NCBI RefSeq assembly: GCF_003115845.1
Contig: NZ_KZ819024.1
Span: 310,001 to 374,000 of the forward strand
Source of the DNA: Brenneria roseae subsp. roseae
GTDB lineage: Bacteria > Pseudomonadota > Gammaproteobacteria > Enterobacterales > Enterobacteriaceae
Reading direction: 5' to 3'
Length of the DNA stretch: 64,000 nt
This document shows, in pieces, positions 48,065-58,175 of the stretch. The notes beneath the pieces were generated by a model that made no database searches, was not told the DNA's origin, and saw only the letters and a list, made by a program, of their open reading frames with translations. Within the stretch, counting starts at the first letter, position 1. Each line of letters starts with the position of its first letter. Both the position numbers and the translations under genes were made by a program.

Positions 48065-48682
48065 ATGGATGTAAGAATTTTCAGTAAATGCAACTTTACG
48101 ACTGTAGGCTTACGCGAAGTGCTATCCAGCACGCCTATGCTATCCGTAAAGCCGGTTAATAGGTTTACGCTGCAACAAGGAAAGAAAAAGTGCATTTTCA
48201 TCATAGACGGCAGCAGTGAAGGGTTCGAGGAATACTATGAGTCAATAAGAACCCATTTTTATAATATGGCTGCCTCATTCCTTATCATCAATAATTCCCC
48301 CTATCATCTTCCGGTATGTATTGATGAAAAAACTATTCTTATTTCTAAGTCAACGTCGATAGATTACTTTTATACATTTCTGGATGCCGTACACCAGCAT
48401 GACAAACAACTATTCAGTCCTGTCAGGCTCTCTAAATCCGAGTACGCTGTTTTTCAGTACTGGTGTGCGGGTTACACCGCAGAGTCGATCGCAGAATTGA
48501 TTGGATTGAATAAAAAATCAGTATTGAATAGCAAATCAAGATTACTGAATAAATATGGTGTTCAGGATAAAAATTCTTTGCTGCTTATTGCAAAGATTCT
48601 CTTCAGAGATCACATTATTGCAGAGCCAGAGCATTTCCCTGACTCAGCAAAAAATATCAATACTCAGAGCTCTTTCATCTGA
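48065..48682 (+). CDS. LuxR-type helix-turn-helix regulator, unnamed
   Basis: This 205-residue protein has a C-terminal LuxR (GerE) helix-turn-helix at about 121-175, seen in RLSKSEYAVFQYWCAGYTAESIAELIGLNKKSVLNSKSRLLNKYG. The N-terminal part resembles a degenerate receiver: TTVGLREVL matches the usual first helix and CIFIID ends near a D48, but the other phosphorylation residues are not clear. I chose the ATG at 48065; neither it nor an upstream TTG at 48017 has a good ribosome site. The gene is AT-rich, takes the place of speB between loiP and speA, and is convergent with speA. The target is unknown. Confidence 0.82.
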   Translation: MDVRIFSKCNFTTVGLREVLSSTPMLSVKPVNRFTLQQGKKKCIFIIDGSSEGFEEYYESIRTHFYNMAASFLIINNSPYHLPVCIDEKTILISKSTSIDYFYTFLDAVHQHDKQLFSPVRLSKSEYAVFQYWCAGYTAESIAELIGLNKKSVLNSKSRLLNKYGVQDKNSLLLIAKILFRDHIIAEPEHFPDSAKNINTQSSFI

Positions 48683-48694
48683 TGCCAACGCGTT

Positions 48695-48726
48695 AAAAAA
48701 GGGGATATGGCGTCATATCCCCCTTT
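48695..48726. terminator. Bidirectional terminator between the LuxR-type gene and speA
   Basis: GGGGATATG (48701-48709) pairs with CATATCCCC (48714-48722) around GCGT, with AAAAAA before and CTTTT after, so both strands have T-runs. Confidence 0.88.
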
Positions 48727-48743
48727 TCACCCACCGTAACGAA

Positions 48744-50723
48744 TTATTCGTCTTCCAGGTAAGTATAACCGTAAAGACCGGTTTCAAACTCTTGCAGGAA
48801 CTGTGCCTGCAATTCCACGTCCAAATCGGTTTCTTTAACCTGATCGCGGAAGCGAGCCATCAGCACTTCAGGGTCGAGCTGAACATATTCCAACATGTCG
48901 GCAACCGTATTCCCTTCGTCAGACTCTTCAATCTCGACAGAGCCATCCTGGAACACAAAAACGTCGACGGTAGACGTGTCGCCAAACAGGTTATGCATAT
49001 TCCCCAAAATTTCCTGATAGGCCCCGACCATGAAAAATCCCAACAACGGCGGATTATCCGGATCGTATGGCGGCATCGGCATGGTGGTCGCGATACCATC
49101 GCCATCAATGTAGTGATCGATGGAACCATCGGAATCACAGGTAATATCCAGCAAAACCGCGCGGCGTTCCGGCAGTTTGTCCAACCCTTCCAATGGCATG
49201 ACCGGGAACAACTGATCGATCCCCCACGCATCCGGCATAGACTGGAACAATGAGAAGTTTACATACAGCTTATCCGCCATCCGCTCCTGCAATTCATCAA
49301 TCACCGGGCGGTGGGCACGGTTGCTGGGATCCAACTGCTGCTGAATTTTCTGGCAGATGCTCAGATATAGCTGCTCCGCTTTCGCTCGCTGGGTTAAATC
49401 CAGCATACCGTGCGTATACTGGGTATGCACATCGTGCAAATCCATCTGGCTGTCATGCAACCACTCTCGCAGCGAACGCCGTTTCCCCGGCTGTTTGATT
49501 TCCTGCCAGGTTGACCACAGGCTTTCCAACGCACGCGGTGCATCTTCGTCAGGCTCCGTCGGATCGCTGAATTCGTTCCGTTCAACGCCGATAATGTTGG
49601 ATACCAGCACGGTATGGTGAGCGGTTACCGCACGCCCCGACTCCGTAATCACGGTCGGATGCGGTAATCCGTGTTCATTACACGCATCGCCAATGCCCCA
49701 AATCACATTGTTGGCATATTCGTTCAGACCGTAATTCACGGAGCAATCCGACTGGGAACGGGTTCCTTCGTAGTCCACGCCCAAACCGCCGCCCACATCG
49801 AAACACTGAATATTGACGCCCAGCTTATGTAGCTCAACATAGAAACGGGCGGATTCACGCACGCCCGTCGCAATATCACGGATATTCGCCAGTTGAGATC
49901 CCAGATGGAAATGCAAAAGTTGCAGGCTTTCCAGTCGTCCTGCGGCACGCAGCATTTCAACCAGTTGCAGAACCTGGACCGCCGCCAGACCAAACTTGGA
50001 TTTCTCACCGCCGCTGGACTGCCATTTTCCAGAGCCTTGCGAAGCCAGACGCGCACGCACGCCAAGACGCGGGATCACATTCAGACGTTCAGCTTCTTCC
50101 AGAACGATCTCTATCTCGGACATTTTTTCAATGACCAGATACACCTTATGCCCGAGTTTTTCGCCAATCAGCGCCAGACGAATATATTCACGATCTTTAT
50201 AGCCGTTACAGACAATGACCGTGCGCGTCATACCGGCGTGACCCAATACGGCCATCAGTTCAGCCTTGGACCCTGCTTCCAGTCCCAGCGGCTCTCCCGA
50301 ACTGACCAGAGATTCGATGACGCGGCGGTGCTGGTTCACCTTGATGGGGTAAACCAGAAAGTAACCCCCTTCATACCCAAACGACTCACGCGCCCGTTTA
50401 AATGCGGCATTAATGGAGCGCAGACGATGCTGAAGGATTTGCGGAAAGCAGAACAGCGCAGGAAGACGTTGATGATTCTCCTCCTGTAGCTCTTTGACCA
50501 ATCTGGCCAGATCGACACGGGCCTCCGGAACATCCGGATCGGGACAAACGCTGATATGTCCTAACTCGTTGACATCGTAGTAATTATTACCCCACCAGGC
50601 AATATTGTAGGTACGAAGCATTTCGCTGGCATTACGGTCATTCATGGCAACCTCCTGCATGGAGCGCAAATTTTCATGTTTACCCGTCGCTGACGAGCCT
50701 TGTTGGATCATGTCGTCAGACAT
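48744..50723 (-). CDS. speA: Biosynthetic arginine decarboxylase
   Basis: SpeA decarboxylates arginine to agmatine, the first step of one route to putrescine. It is a PLP enzyme of the alanine racemase-fold group III. The 659-residue product (658 in K-12) has the PLP lysine K128 in [25 protein letters not shown] and the [14 protein letters not shown] phosphate site. The start at 50723 follows GAGGTT. The agmatinase gene speB, next to it in K-12, is not here, so agmatine use depends on genes elsewhere. Confidence 0.98.
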   Translation of the reverse strand: MSDDMIQQGSSATGKHENLRSMQEVAMNDRNASEMLRTYNIAWWGNNYYDVNELGHISVCPDPDVPEARVDLARLVKELQEENHQRLPALFCFPQILQHRLRSINAAFKRARESFGYEGGYFLVYPIKVNQHRRVIESLVSSGEPLGLEAGSKAELMAVLGHAGMTRTVIVCNGYKDREYIRLALIGEKLGHKVYLVIEKMSEIEIVLEEAERLNVIPRLGVRARLASQGSGKWQSSGGEKSKFGLAAVQVLQLVEMLRAAGRLESLQLLHFHLGSQLANIRDIATGVRESARFYVELHKLGVNIQCFDVGGGLGVDYEGTRSQSDCSVNYGLNEYANNVIWGIGDACNEHGLPHPTVITESGRAVTAHHTVLVSNIIGVERNEFSDPTEPDEDAPRALESLWSTWQEIKQPGKRRSLREWLHDSQMDLHDVHTQYTHGMLDLTQRAKAEQLYLSICQKIQQQLDPSNRAHRPVIDELQERMADKLYVNFSLFQSMPDAWGIDQLFPVMPLEGLDKLPERRAVLLDITCDSDGSIDHYIDGDGIATTMPMPPYDPDNPPLLGFFMVGAYQEILGNMHNLFGDTSTVDVFVFQDGSVEIEESDEGNTVADMLEYVQLDPEVLMARFRDQVKETDLDVELQAQFLQEFETGLYGYTYLEDE

Positions 50724-50916
50724 AACGAACCTCTTCTTTTTTTATACCGCTAATCACATCAGTACCTGCATAAGTAGCCCGCATGAGCATGCCTGCGACA
50801 GGCAGCATCGGCAGTGAGAACATGGTCAGTAAAAAACCAGCCTGAAAACAGTATGCCGCCGTTTTATTACTCTTATTAGTGTAAAACACGTTGTCAGACT
50901 CCGTGGGACGGGTCAA
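50716..50916 (-). CDS. Possible 66-codon leader frame overlapping speA start
   Basis: An open frame of 66 codons starting with TTG overlaps the first eight bases of speA. K-12 has a small gene, yqgB, in the same place, but the peptide here ([23 protein letters not shown] as its hydrophobic part, split over two stretches) does not resemble it. It could be a translated leader or chance. Confidence 0.2.
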   Translation of the reverse strand: MTRPTESDNVFYTNKSNKTAAYCFQAGFLLTMFSLPMLPVAGMLMRATYAGTDVISGIKKEEVRYV

Positions 50917-51448
50917 AGAAAACTCGTGGTGAAAACCACAGGAAAGCGCTTACCAGCATCGCGCCATGCGCATCTGGTCCAGCAAAGGATCGCGGATTAA
51001 CCGGCCCTGGAATCCTGCGTCGAATTTAAAAACAGGCAACTTCGGGCAAATGAAAAGAAGGGGCGAGCAATTGACGCTATAACGTCAAAAGAAAAGCGTT
51101 GCGGGCGCAACACACTCAGTAAACAACGGATCATTAATCCTATCACCTCCACATGCGCCGCAAGGTATGCGGTCAGCTATCAATGAAACAGCCACTATGA
51201 CATAACGGGTAACGAACTGCTCGCCGTTTATACAGATATGACACCGGAAAAGCAAAATGAAAATGACCTCAGGGGCCTATTACAAAAGAAAAAATTGGCG
51301 ATGACGAAAAACGCTGGCGCACTAATCGTGAAAAACTGCTGGCACTGGGGCCAAAATGTGACCTAGAATAGCCATCCAGATGTTAATCCATCTATACCGA
51401 TTAACAGATATACTGCTTAACGGCTTTGATTTGAAGGTAAAGAAACTC
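50724..51448. promoter_or_regulatory. speA-metK divergent control region
   Basis: This 725-base region contains the speA leader, a GCCTGCGACAGGC hairpin near 50791-50803, and the metK promoter with met boxes. No firm gene is visible in it. In K-12 the same interval holds yqgB and a long speA leader. Confidence 0.5.
51370..51401 (+). promoter_or_regulatory. Tandem met boxes (MetJ) upstream of metK
   Basis: Adjacent octamers AGCCATCC, AGATGTTA and ATCCATCT (51370-51393) each match the met box AGACGTCT at five of eight positions, and ATACCGAT (51394-51401) at four. They directly follow a possible -10 TAGAAT (51364-51369). MetJ binds such tandem octamers as a cooperative array, and metK is a known target. 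Confidence 0.6.
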
Positions 51449-52600
51449 ATGGCTAAACATCTTTTTACGTCTGAGTCCGTCTCTGAAGGACATCCTGACA
51501 AAATTGCTGACCAGATTTCTGATGCAGTCCTTGACGCCATTCTGGAGCAAGATCCCAAAGCTCGTGTCGCTTGCGAGACCTACGTAAAGACCGGAATGGT
51601 GTTAGTTGGTGGTGAAATTACCACCAGCGCCTGGGTCGACATTGAAGAGATCACACGTCGTACCGTGCGTGATATCGGCTATGTGAATTCCGAGATGGGC
51701 TTTGATGCCAACTCTTGCGCGGTACTGAGCGCCATCGGCAAACAGTCTCCTGATATCAATCAGGGCGTTGACCGCAGCGATCCGTTGGAACAGGGAGCGG
51801 GCGATCAGGGGCTGATGTTTGGCTATGCAACCAACGAAACCGACGTGCTGATGCCGGCGCCAATCACCTATGCGCATCGTCTGGTTCAACGCCAGTCTGA
51901 AGTGCGTAAAAATGGTACGCTGCCGTGGCTGCGCCCGGATGCGAAAAGTCAGGTCACCTTCCTGTATGATGATGGCAAAATTGTCGGTATCGATGCGGTT
52001 GTGCTGTCTACTCAGCATTCTGAAGATATCGCTCAGAAAGACCTGCACGAAGCGGTCATGGAAGAAATCATCAAACCGGTGCTGCCTGCTGAATGGTTGT
52101 CCGCCGGCACAAAATTCTTCATCAACCCAACCGGACGCTTTGTTATCGGCGGACCAATGGGTGACTGCGGCCTGACCGGGCGTAAAATCATCGTGGATAC
52201 CTACGGTGGCGCGGCACGGCACGGTGGTGGCGCGTTCTCCGGTAAAGATCCGTCGAAGGTTGACCGTTCAGCCGCTTACGCCGCGCGTTATGTCGCCAAA
52301 AACATCGTTGCTGCCGGCCTGGCAGATCGTTGTGAGATCCAGGTTTCCTATGCAATCGGCGTGGCAGAGCCAACCTCGATTATGATCGAAACTTTTGGCA
52401 CAGAAAAAATCGCCGCCGAGCGGCTCACTCTGCTGGTGCGTGAATTTTTCGACCTGCGCCCATACGGATTAATCCAGATGCTGGATCTGCTGCACCCGAT
52501 CTATCAGGAAACGGCAGCTTACGGACACTTTGGCCGCGAACATTTCCCATGGGAAAAAACCGACAAGGTTGCGCAGTTACGCGAAGCCGCGGGTTTGTAA
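51449..52600 (+). CDS. metK: S-adenosylmethionine synthase
   Basis: MetK makes S-adenosylmethionine from methionine and ATP. The 383 residues are close to K-12 (384). The blocks [22 protein letters not shown] (methionine/ATP site), [16 protein letters not shown] and [22 protein letters not shown] are intact, with the catalytic histidine in GHPDK. I start at 51449 (MAKHLF), after AAGGTAAAG; 23 upstream codons are open but not conserved. It is a single gene with a terminator, and galP, found next to it in K-12, is absent. Confidence 0.98.
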   Translation: MAKHLFTSESVSEGHPDKIADQISDAVLDAILEQDPKARVACETYVKTGMVLVGGEITTSAWVDIEEITRRTVRDIGYVNSEMGFDANSCAVLSAIGKQSPDINQGVDRSDPLEQGAGDQGLMFGYATNETDVLMPAPITYAHRLVQRQSEVRKNGTLPWLRPDAKSQVTFLYDDGKIVGIDAVVLSTQHSEDIAQKDLHEAVMEEIIKPVLPAEWLSAGTKFFINPTGRFVIGGPMGDCGLTGRKIIVDTYGGAARHGGGAFSGKDPSKVDRSAAYAARYVAKNIVAAGLADRCEIQVSYAIGVAEPTSIMIETFGTEKIAAERLTLLVREFFDLRPYGLIQMLDLLHPIYQETAAYGHFGREHFPWEKTDKVAQLREAAGL

Positions 52601-52624
52601 TTCTCCGGCCCAAACAGTTAATAC

Positions 52625-52652
52625 AAAACGGCGAATGATCATTCGCCGTTTT
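52625..52652 (+). terminator. Intrinsic terminator of metK
   Basis: AAAACGGCGAAT (52625-52636) pairs perfectly with ATTCGCCGTTTT (52641-52652) around GATC. A T-run ends the stem. Confidence 0.88.
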
Positions 52653-52709
52653 CGCTACCTTTCCCCTGTCTATTGCATCCCCTTGCCACTCGATTTATTC
52701 TCCTTATCA

Positions 52710-53222
52710 ATGAACACATCACGAATTCCCATCGCTCATCATCAGGCGGTCATGCGTTGCCTGCGCAATAAACTACAGCAGGCCAATCTCGCTCTGAACA
52801 CCCATTACCCGGAACCCGCGATCAGCTATCAGCAGCGCGGTACGACGGCGGGCAGCGCCTGGTTACAGCACTGGGAAATTCGTCTGAATCCCTTACTGTT
52901 GCAAGAAAACCAGCAGGCCTTCATTGATGAGGTTGTTCCCCATGAACTCGCGCATCTGCTGGTCTTTGCCCGTTTCGGCAAGGTCCCGCCGCATGGTAAA
53001 GAGTGGCGTTGGATGATGGAAGATGTATTACAGGTTCCGGCAAAGCGCACGCATCGCTTTGCGGTGAAATCCGTACAGGGTCAAACCTTCGCTTATCAGT
53101 GTGACTGTCGACAACATGAATTAACCGTGCGGCGCCATAATCGGGTACAGCGTGGCGAAACAGAATATCGCTGTCGATATTGCGGAAAAGCATTACGGTT
53201 CAACGTAATAAATTCTATTTAA
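52710..53222 (+). CDS. sprT: SprT family zinc protein
   Basis: SprT is a 170-residue protein (165 in K-12) with a metalloprotease-like zinc motif HELAH at 78-82, in [15 protein letters not shown]-terminal zinc ribbon is made of cysteine pairs (QCDC and [10 protein letters not shown]). Its E. coli function is unclear; related eukaryotic SPRTN is a DNA-protein crosslink protease. I chose the ATG at 52710 ([10 protein letters not shown]) on family match; the frame is open further upstream across the metK end. It lies between metK and endA, in K-12 order. Confidence 0.93.
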   Translation: MNTSRIPIAHHQAVMRCLRNKLQQANLALNTHYPEPAISYQQRGTTAGSAWLQHWEIRLNPLLLQENQQAFIDEVVPHELAHLLVFARFGKVPPHGKEWRWMMEDVLQVPAKRTHRFAVKSVQGQTFAYQCDCRQHELTVRRHNRVQRGETEYRCRYCGKALRFNVINSI

Positions 53223-53319
53223 ACGAAAAATTTTAGTTTTAAAAACCATTTTTTGCATTTGCCTGCCGCGGTGACATCCGGTAGTCTGCCAGCTTTGTTG
53301 TCTGTGGATTATTTGGAAT

Positions 53320-54015
53320 ATGCTACGCAAAATTCTCGCTACCGCATCGATTGGAGTCGGTCTCTTTTCCGCTGCGGCCTTTGGTCAGAATATTAATAAC
53401 TTCACGCAGGCGAAAGCGGTTGCGTCCGAGATCAATCGGGATGCGCCAGGAACATTTTACTGCGGCTGCGCCATTACATGGCAAGGTAAGAAAGGGACGC
53501 CCGATCTCAAATCCTGCGGCTATCAGGTCAGAAAAAGCGAGCTGCGAGCTAATCGTATTGAGTGGGAACATGTCGTCCCCGCCTGGCAGTTCGGGCATCA
53601 ACGCCAGTGCTGGCAGGATGGCGGCAGAAAAAATTGCAGCAAGGACCCGGTGTACCGTGAAATGGAAACCGACCTGCATAACCTGCAACCCGCTATTGGC
53701 GAAGTCAACGGCGATCGCGGTAACGCCATGTACGGACAGTGGAACGGGGGCGGTGGCCAATACGGTCAATGCGAAATGAAGGTCGATTTCAAAAATAATC
53801 TGGCAGAACCGCCAGCCCGTGCCCGTGGCGCCATTGCCCGTACCTATTTCTACATGCGCGACCGCTACCAATTACGTTTATCCAGCCAGCAAGCCCGGTT
53901 GTTTGAAGTCTGGAATAAACAATTCCCGGTGACGCAGTGGGAATGCACGCGCGACCAGCGTATTGCGGCGAAACAAGGGAATCACAACCCTTACGTTCAA
54001 CAGGCTTGCCAGTGA
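53320..54015 (+). CDS. endA: Periplasmic DNA endonuclease I
   Basis: EndA is a periplasmic nuclease that cuts double-stranded DNA. The 231-residue protein (235 in K-12) has a signal peptide (about 1-22, to AAAFG) and the endonuclease I blocks [55 protein letters not shown] and [18 protein letters not shown]. Cysteine pairs suggest disulfides that keep it inactive in the cytoplasm. The place between sprT and rsmE is conserved. Confidence 0.96.
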   Translation: MLRKILATASIGVGLFSAAAFGQNINNFTQAKAVASEINRDAPGTFYCGCAITWQGKKGTPDLKSCGYQVRKSELRANRIEWEHVVPAWQFGHQRQCWQDGGRKNCSKDPVYREMETDLHNLQPAIGEVNGDRGNAMYGQWNGGGGQYGQCEMKVDFKNNLAEPPARARGAIARTYFYMRDRYQLRLSSQQARLFEVWNKQFPVTQWECTRDQRIAAKQGNHNPYVQQACQ

Positions 54016-54050
54016 TGGCTCACCTACCTACTATAACGGTTTGTCAGTCA

Positions 54051-54080
54051 AAACCACCGTCGAGATGACGGTGGTTTGCT
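54051..54080 (+). terminator. Intrinsic terminator of endA
   Basis: AAACCACCGTC (54051-54061) pairs perfectly with GACGGTGGTTT (54067-54077) around GAGAT. A short T-run and GCTTATC follow. Confidence 0.78.
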
Positions 54081-54140
54081 TATCACGGACAATACGCTGT
54101 CCAACCCGAATTAATCATTCATTAAGGTCTGAACATCAGC

Positions 54141-54875
54141 ATGCGAATACCGCGCATTTTTCATCCGGAAACACTCCCCATCGAAGGGGGTGAAGTCGAA
54201 CTGAGCGAAGATGCCGCCAACCACGTTGGCCGCGTGCTGCGAATGAACGCCGGCCAGTCACTACAGCTGTTCGATGGCAGTAATCATATTTTTGACGCAG
54301 AAATCGTGCTGGCAGGAAAAAAAAGTGTGCGGGTTCGCTTCACTGCGGGTAAGTTGGAAGACAAAGAATCACCGTTGCACCTGCATCTTGGGCAAGTCAT
54401 GTCGCGCGGCGAAAAAATGGAGTTCACCATTCAGAAATCCATTGAGCTTGGCGTGAATATCATTACCCCGCTGTTTTCCGAACGGTGTGGCGTAAAACTT
54501 GATACCGGGCGTCTCGAGAAGAAAGTCGGACAGTGGCAAAAAATCGCGATTGCCGCCTGTGAACAGTGTGGCCGTAACCGTTTGCCCACTATTCGTCCGG
54601 CCATAACGCTGGAAGCCTGGTGTTCGGAACAGGATGCCGCGTTAAAACTCAACCTTCACCCACGCGCGACACAGAGTATCAATACATTGCCGTTGCCGGT
54701 CAGTCAGGTTCGACTGCTGATTGGCCCCGAAGGAGGACTATCCTCCAGTGAAATTTCGATGACCTCAGAATATGGATTTACCGACATCCTTCTGGGGCCG
54801 CGCATCTTGCGTACAGAAACTACCGCACTCACCGCAATTACCGCTTTGCAGGTACGTTTCGGCGATTTGGGGTAA
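54141..54875 (+). CDS. rsmE: 16S rRNA m3U1498 methyltransferase RsmE
   Basis: RsmE methylates N3 of uridine 1498 in 16S rRNA. It is a SPOUT methyltransferase of 244 residues (243 in K-12), with an N-terminal RNA-binding PUA-like part ([34 protein letters not shown]), [20 protein letters not shown], and the knot that binds S-adenosylmethionine, [15 protein letters not shown] and [16 protein letters not shown]. gshB follows after 14 bases with AAAGGAG, so the two are one transcription unit. Confidence 0.97.
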   Translation: MRIPRIFHPETLPIEGGEVELSEDAANHVGRVLRMNAGQSLQLFDGSNHIFDAEIVLAGKKSVRVRFTAGKLEDKESPLHLHLGQVMSRGEKMEFTIQKSIELGVNIITPLFSERCGVKLDTGRLEKKVGQWQKIAIAACEQCGRNRLPTIRPAITLEAWCSEQDAALKLNLHPRATQSINTLPLPVSQVRLLIGPEGGLSSSEISMTSEYGFTDILLGPRILRTETTALTAITALQVRFGDLG

Positions 54876-54889
54876 AGGAGAAAATAATA

Positions 54890-55849
54890 ATGATCAAACT
54901 CGGTATTGTGATGGACCCTATCGACACCATCAATATCAAGAAAGACACCAGCTTTGCCATGTTGCTGGAAGCACAGCGTCGAGGCTGGGAACTGCATTAT
55001 ATGGAGATGAACGATCTCTATCTGCATGCGGGGGTTGCACGGGCAACGACCCGTCGTCTGAACGTCCAGTATGATTACGATGGCTGGTATGATTTCTCCG
55101 GCGAGCAGGATATCGCGCTGGAAGAGCTGGACGTCGTGCTGATGCGTAAAGATCCGCCTTTCGATACGGAATTCATTTACGCGACCTACATTCTGGAGCG
55201 TGCAGAAGAGAAAGGTACGCTGATCGTCAATAAGCCTCAAAGCCTGCGCGACTGTAATGAAAAGCTGTTCACTGCCTGGTTCCCGCATCTGACGCCCGAT
55301 ACACTGGTCACCCGCAGCGCGGACAAGCTGCGTCAATTCCACCAGAAACACGGCGACGTTATCCTGAAACCGTTGGATGGCATGGGCGGTGCATCTATTT
55401 TCCGGTTGAAACAGGATGACCCCAACGTTTCGGTTATCATTGAAACGCTGACCGAACATGCCAGCCGCTACTGCATGGCGCAAAATTACCTCCCCGCGAT
55501 TAAAGACGGTGATAAACGCGTTCTGGTGATCGATGGCGAACCCGTCCCTTATTGCCTGGCGCGAATTCCCAAAAGCGGCGAAACACGCGGCAATCTGGCA
55601 GCCGGTGGACGTGGCGAGGCTCGCCCGCTCAGCGAAAGCGACTGGAAAATCGCACATGACGTGGCACCGATACTGAAGCAAAAGGGGCTGATTTTTGTTG
55701 GTCTGGATATCATTGGCGATCGACTGACAGAAATTAACGTCACCAGTCCCACCTGCGTGCGCGAAATTGAAGCCGCCTATCCGGATGTCTCCATCACGGG
55801 CATGCTGATGGACGCCATTAAAAAACGTCTGGCTGCGCGCAACAGTTAA
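54890..55849 (+). CDS. gshB: Glutathione synthetase
   Basis: GshB joins gamma-glutamylcysteine and glycine with ATP to give glutathione. It is an ATP-grasp enzyme of 319 residues (315 in K-12). Visible blocks are MIKLGIVMDPIDTINIKKDTSFAML, ILMRKDPP-like VVLMRKDPPFDTEF, LKPLDGMGGASIFR (ATP loop), and RGNLAAGGRGEARPL with the metal site GLDIIGDRLTEINVTSPTC. It lies 14 bases after rsmE and a hairpin follows it. Confidence 0.97.
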   Translation: MIKLGIVMDPIDTINIKKDTSFAMLLEAQRRGWELHYMEMNDLYLHAGVARATTRRLNVQYDYDGWYDFSGEQDIALEELDVVLMRKDPPFDTEFIYATYILERAEEKGTLIVNKPQSLRDCNEKLFTAWFPHLTPDTLVTRSADKLRQFHQKHGDVILKPLDGMGGASIFRLKQDDPNVSVIIETLTEHASRYCMAQNYLPAIKDGDKRVLVIDGEPVPYCLARIPKSGETRGNLAAGGRGEARPLSESDWKIAHDVAPILKQKGLIFVGLDIIGDRLTEINVTSPTCVREIEAAYPDVSITGMLMDAIKKRLAARNS

Positions 55850-55859
55850 TCTATTTTCC

Positions 55860-55885
55860 CAAACCGGAAACCGGCTTGTGTTTTT
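55860..55885 (+). terminator. Possible terminator after gshB
   Basis: CAAACCGG (55860-55867) and CCGGCTTG (55871-55878) pair with one mismatch around AAA, followed by TGTTTTT. It is a weak stem and may allow read-through into yqgE. Confidence 0.5.
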
Positions 55886-55929
55886 AGCGAGCCGATCCCA
55901 ATACCGACAGAGATCGATAAAACCATACA

Positions 55930-56493
55930 ATGAATTTACAGCATCACTTTCTCATCGCTATGCCAGCACTACAGGACTCGGTATTTAAACGTTCGGTGGT
56001 CTATATCTGCGAACATAATGAAGACGGCGCCATGGGATTAATCATCAATAAACCTATGGAACAGTTTACTGTGGAAAATGTGCTGAAAAAGCTGAAAATA
56101 AACCCTACACCACGCGATCCCGCCATCCGTTTGGATAAGCCGGTTTTCGCGGGCGGGCCACTGGCGGACGATCGCGGATTTATCCTGCACACCCCGCATG
56201 CTGGCTTTGCGTCCAGCATCAGTATCTCTGAAGACACGATGATCACGACCTCAAAAGACGTGCTGGAAACGCTGGGAACCGCAAAACAACCTAAAAATAC
56301 GCTGGTCGCACTGGGTTATTCTGCCTGGGACAGCGGCCAGCTCGAAAATGAACTGCTGGAAAATGCCTGGCTGACGACGCCTGCGGATAAAGACATTCTG
56401 TTCCGCGCCCCGATTGCCGAACGCTGGCGCTTAGCCGCGAAAAAGCTGGGGATAGATATCCATAACATCTCAACTGAAGCAGGACATGCCTGA
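55930..56493 (+). CDS. yqgE: YqgE family protein (DUF179)
   Basis: YqgE is a conserved protein of unknown biochemical function; 187 residues, the same as in K-12. The family blocks are [58 protein letters not shown] and [24 protein letters not shown]. Its stop overlaps the start of ruvX, so the two are translated together, as in K-12. Confidence 0.95.
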   Translation: MNLQHHFLIAMPALQDSVFKRSVVYICEHNEDGAMGLIINKPMEQFTVENVLKKLKINPTPRDPAIRLDKPVFAGGPLADDRGFILHTPHAGFASSISISEDTMITTSKDVLETLGTAKQPKNTLVALGYSAWDSGQLENELLENAWLTTPADKDILFRAPIAERWRLAAKKLGIDIHNISTEAGHA

Positions 56494-56915
56494 TGGCAAG
56501 CCGAACAATTCTTGCCTTTGATTTCGGAACCAAAAGCATTGGCGTGGCGATAGGTCAGGACATTACGCGAACCGCTCGTCCCCTCACCTCATTTAAAGCC
56601 CAGGATGGAACGCCTGACTGGCAAAAGGTGGAAAAATTGCTGGCAGAGTGGCAACCCGCCCTCGTTGTTGTCGGTCTACCGCTCAATATGGATGGAACGG
56701 AACAGCCGTTGACGGCACGGGCAAGAAAATTCGCCAATCGTCTGCACGGCCGTTTTGGCGTCCAGATAGCATTGCACGATGAACGCCTGAGTACGGTGGA
56801 AGCACGGGCCGATCTGTTTGAACGTGGCGGCTTTCGCGCACTGGATAAAGGCAGCGTCGACGCCGAATCGGCGGTCATTATTCTGGAAAGCTGGTTTGAA
56901 GCGCAAACGTCGTAG
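56493..56915 (+). CDS. ruvX: RuvX/YqgF family nuclease
   Basis: RuvX (YqgF) is an RNase H-fold protein implicated in 16S rRNA 5' processing and, in other species, Holliday junction cleavage. The 140-residue product (138 in K-12) has the catalytic aspartate D10 in [16 protein letters not shown], the [24 protein letters not shown] block, and [11 protein letters not shown]. It is co-translated with yqgE. Beyond it the gene order leaves the K-12 map and passes to fbp. Confidence 0.95.
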   Translation: MASRTILAFDFGTKSIGVAIGQDITRTARPLTSFKAQDGTPDWQKVEKLLAEWQPALVVVGLPLNMDGTEQPLTARARKFANRLHGRFGVQIALHDERLSTVEARADLFERGGFRALDKGSVDAESAVIILESWFEAQTS

Positions 56916-56947
56916 ATATGAGAAAAAGCCAACAGGAAGTCCGTATG

Positions 56948-56975
56948 CAGTGTGCCTAACAGGACAGGCACACTG
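56948..56975. terminator. Hairpin between convergent ruvX and fbp
   Basis: CAGTGTGCCT (56948-56957) pairs perfectly with AGGCACACTG (56966-56975) around an eight-base loop. No T-run follows on either strand, so it is at best a weak terminator. Confidence 0.5.
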
Positions 56976-57001
56976 AAAGAAAAATCGGTACTACTCAGAG
57001 C

Positions 57002-58006
57002 TTACGCGTCCGGGAACTCACGGATAAAGCGCTCCACATCATTCACCATGGATTCCGTACCAACAAAGAAAGGTGAACGCTGGTGCAATTTCTCCGGCGT
57101 GATGTCCAGAATACGATTCTTGCCATCGCTGGCCTTGCCGCCGGCCTGCTCCGCTAAAAACGCCATCGGATTACATTCGTATAGCAAACGCAGTTTGCCT
57201 TTCGGGTAGCTTGCCGTACTGGGGTAGAGATAAATCCCGCCTTTCAGCAGGTTACGATGGAAGTCCGCCACCAGTGAGCCGATATAGCGTGACGTGTAGG
57301 GACGTTGCGTTGCTTCGTCCTGCTCCTGACAGTATTTAATGTATTTCTTCACGCCGGCAGGAAACTTGATGTAGTTCCCTTCGTTAATGGAGTACATAAT
57401 CCCTTTTTCCGGGAAGCAAACTTTTTCATGCGACAGACAGAACACACCGAGAGACGGATCGTAAGTAAAGGCGTGGACACCGTGGCCTGTCGTGTAGACC
57501 AGCATGGTGGATGAGCCGTAAACAATGTAGCCCGCAGCGACCTGTCTGTTACCAGGTTGCAGGAAATCCGCTTCCGTTACCGGCTGACCTAATGGGGTAA
57601 TACGACGATAAATAGAGAAGATGGTGCCGACGGAGACGTTAACATCAATGTTAGAGGAACCGTCCAGCGGATCCATCAAGACCACATACTTAGCGTTTTC
57701 AGCCTTATCACCTTCAAAGATAACAATGTCGTCTTCTTCTTCAGAAGCAATACCGGCCACTTCACCACGCGCTTTTAAAGCCGCTTTCAATTTTTCATTG
57801 GCATACAGATCGAGTTTCATCTGTACTTCGCCCTGAATATTGGAAATACCGCTGGTCCCTAAAATATCGACCAACCCCGCTTTATTAATATCGCGGTGGA
57901 TAATCTTGGCACCCAGTTTAATAGCGGACAGCAGCGCGGTAAGCTCACCGGTGGCGTGAGAGAAATCGTGCTGTTTTTCGACGATAAATTCGCCTAACGT
58001 TTTCAT
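57002..58006 (-). CDS. fbp: Fructose-1,6-bisphosphatase class I
   Basis: Fbp removes the 1-phosphate from fructose 1,6-bisphosphate in gluconeogenesis. The 334-residue product (332 in K-12) has the metal-binding motif [47 protein letters not shown] with the acidic ligands, and the C-terminal [29 protein letters not shown] inhibition is a known property of the family. It is divergent from mpl, as in K-12, but its other neighbour ruvX is not the K-12 neighbour. Confidence 0.97.
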   Translation of the reverse strand: MKTLGEFIVEKQHDFSHATGELTALLSAIKLGAKIIHRDINKAGLVDILGTSGISNIQGEVQMKLDLYANEKLKAALKARGEVAGIASEEEDDIVIFEGDKAENAKYVVLMDPLDGSSNIDVNVSVGTIFSIYRRITPLGQPVTEADFLQPGNRQVAAGYIVYGSSTMLVYTTGHGVHAFTYDPSLGVFCLSHEKVCFPEKGIMYSINEGNYIKFPAGVKKYIKYCQEQDEATQRPYTSRYIGSLVADFHRNLLKGGIYLYPSTASYPKGKLRLLYECNPMAFLAEQAGGKASDGKNRILDITPEKLHQRSPFFVGTESMVNDVERFIREFPDA

Positions 58007-58175
58007 AACACTATCCCAAATCTACGAATGAAAAGCGGTTTCATTTATGTACCGCCAACGTTTGCGCATGCAGTGTAGCCCAAAGAGAAAGCGAGTACCT
58101 AGTCAAATCCATTTCTTATGGTGGATTCATAGCGTTAGAATGTGAGGTAGATTCACTATCATAGATGGAAAATGT

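Noticed and set aside
54704-55930. 408-codon open frame on the minus strand
   Set aside because: It is antisense to rsmE and gshB, both certain genes, and has no recognisable domain.
58025-58050. Cra-like sequence upstream of fbp (TGAAAAGCGGTTTCA)
   Set aside because: The half sites are spaced three bases wider than the consensus, so I do not call it an operator.
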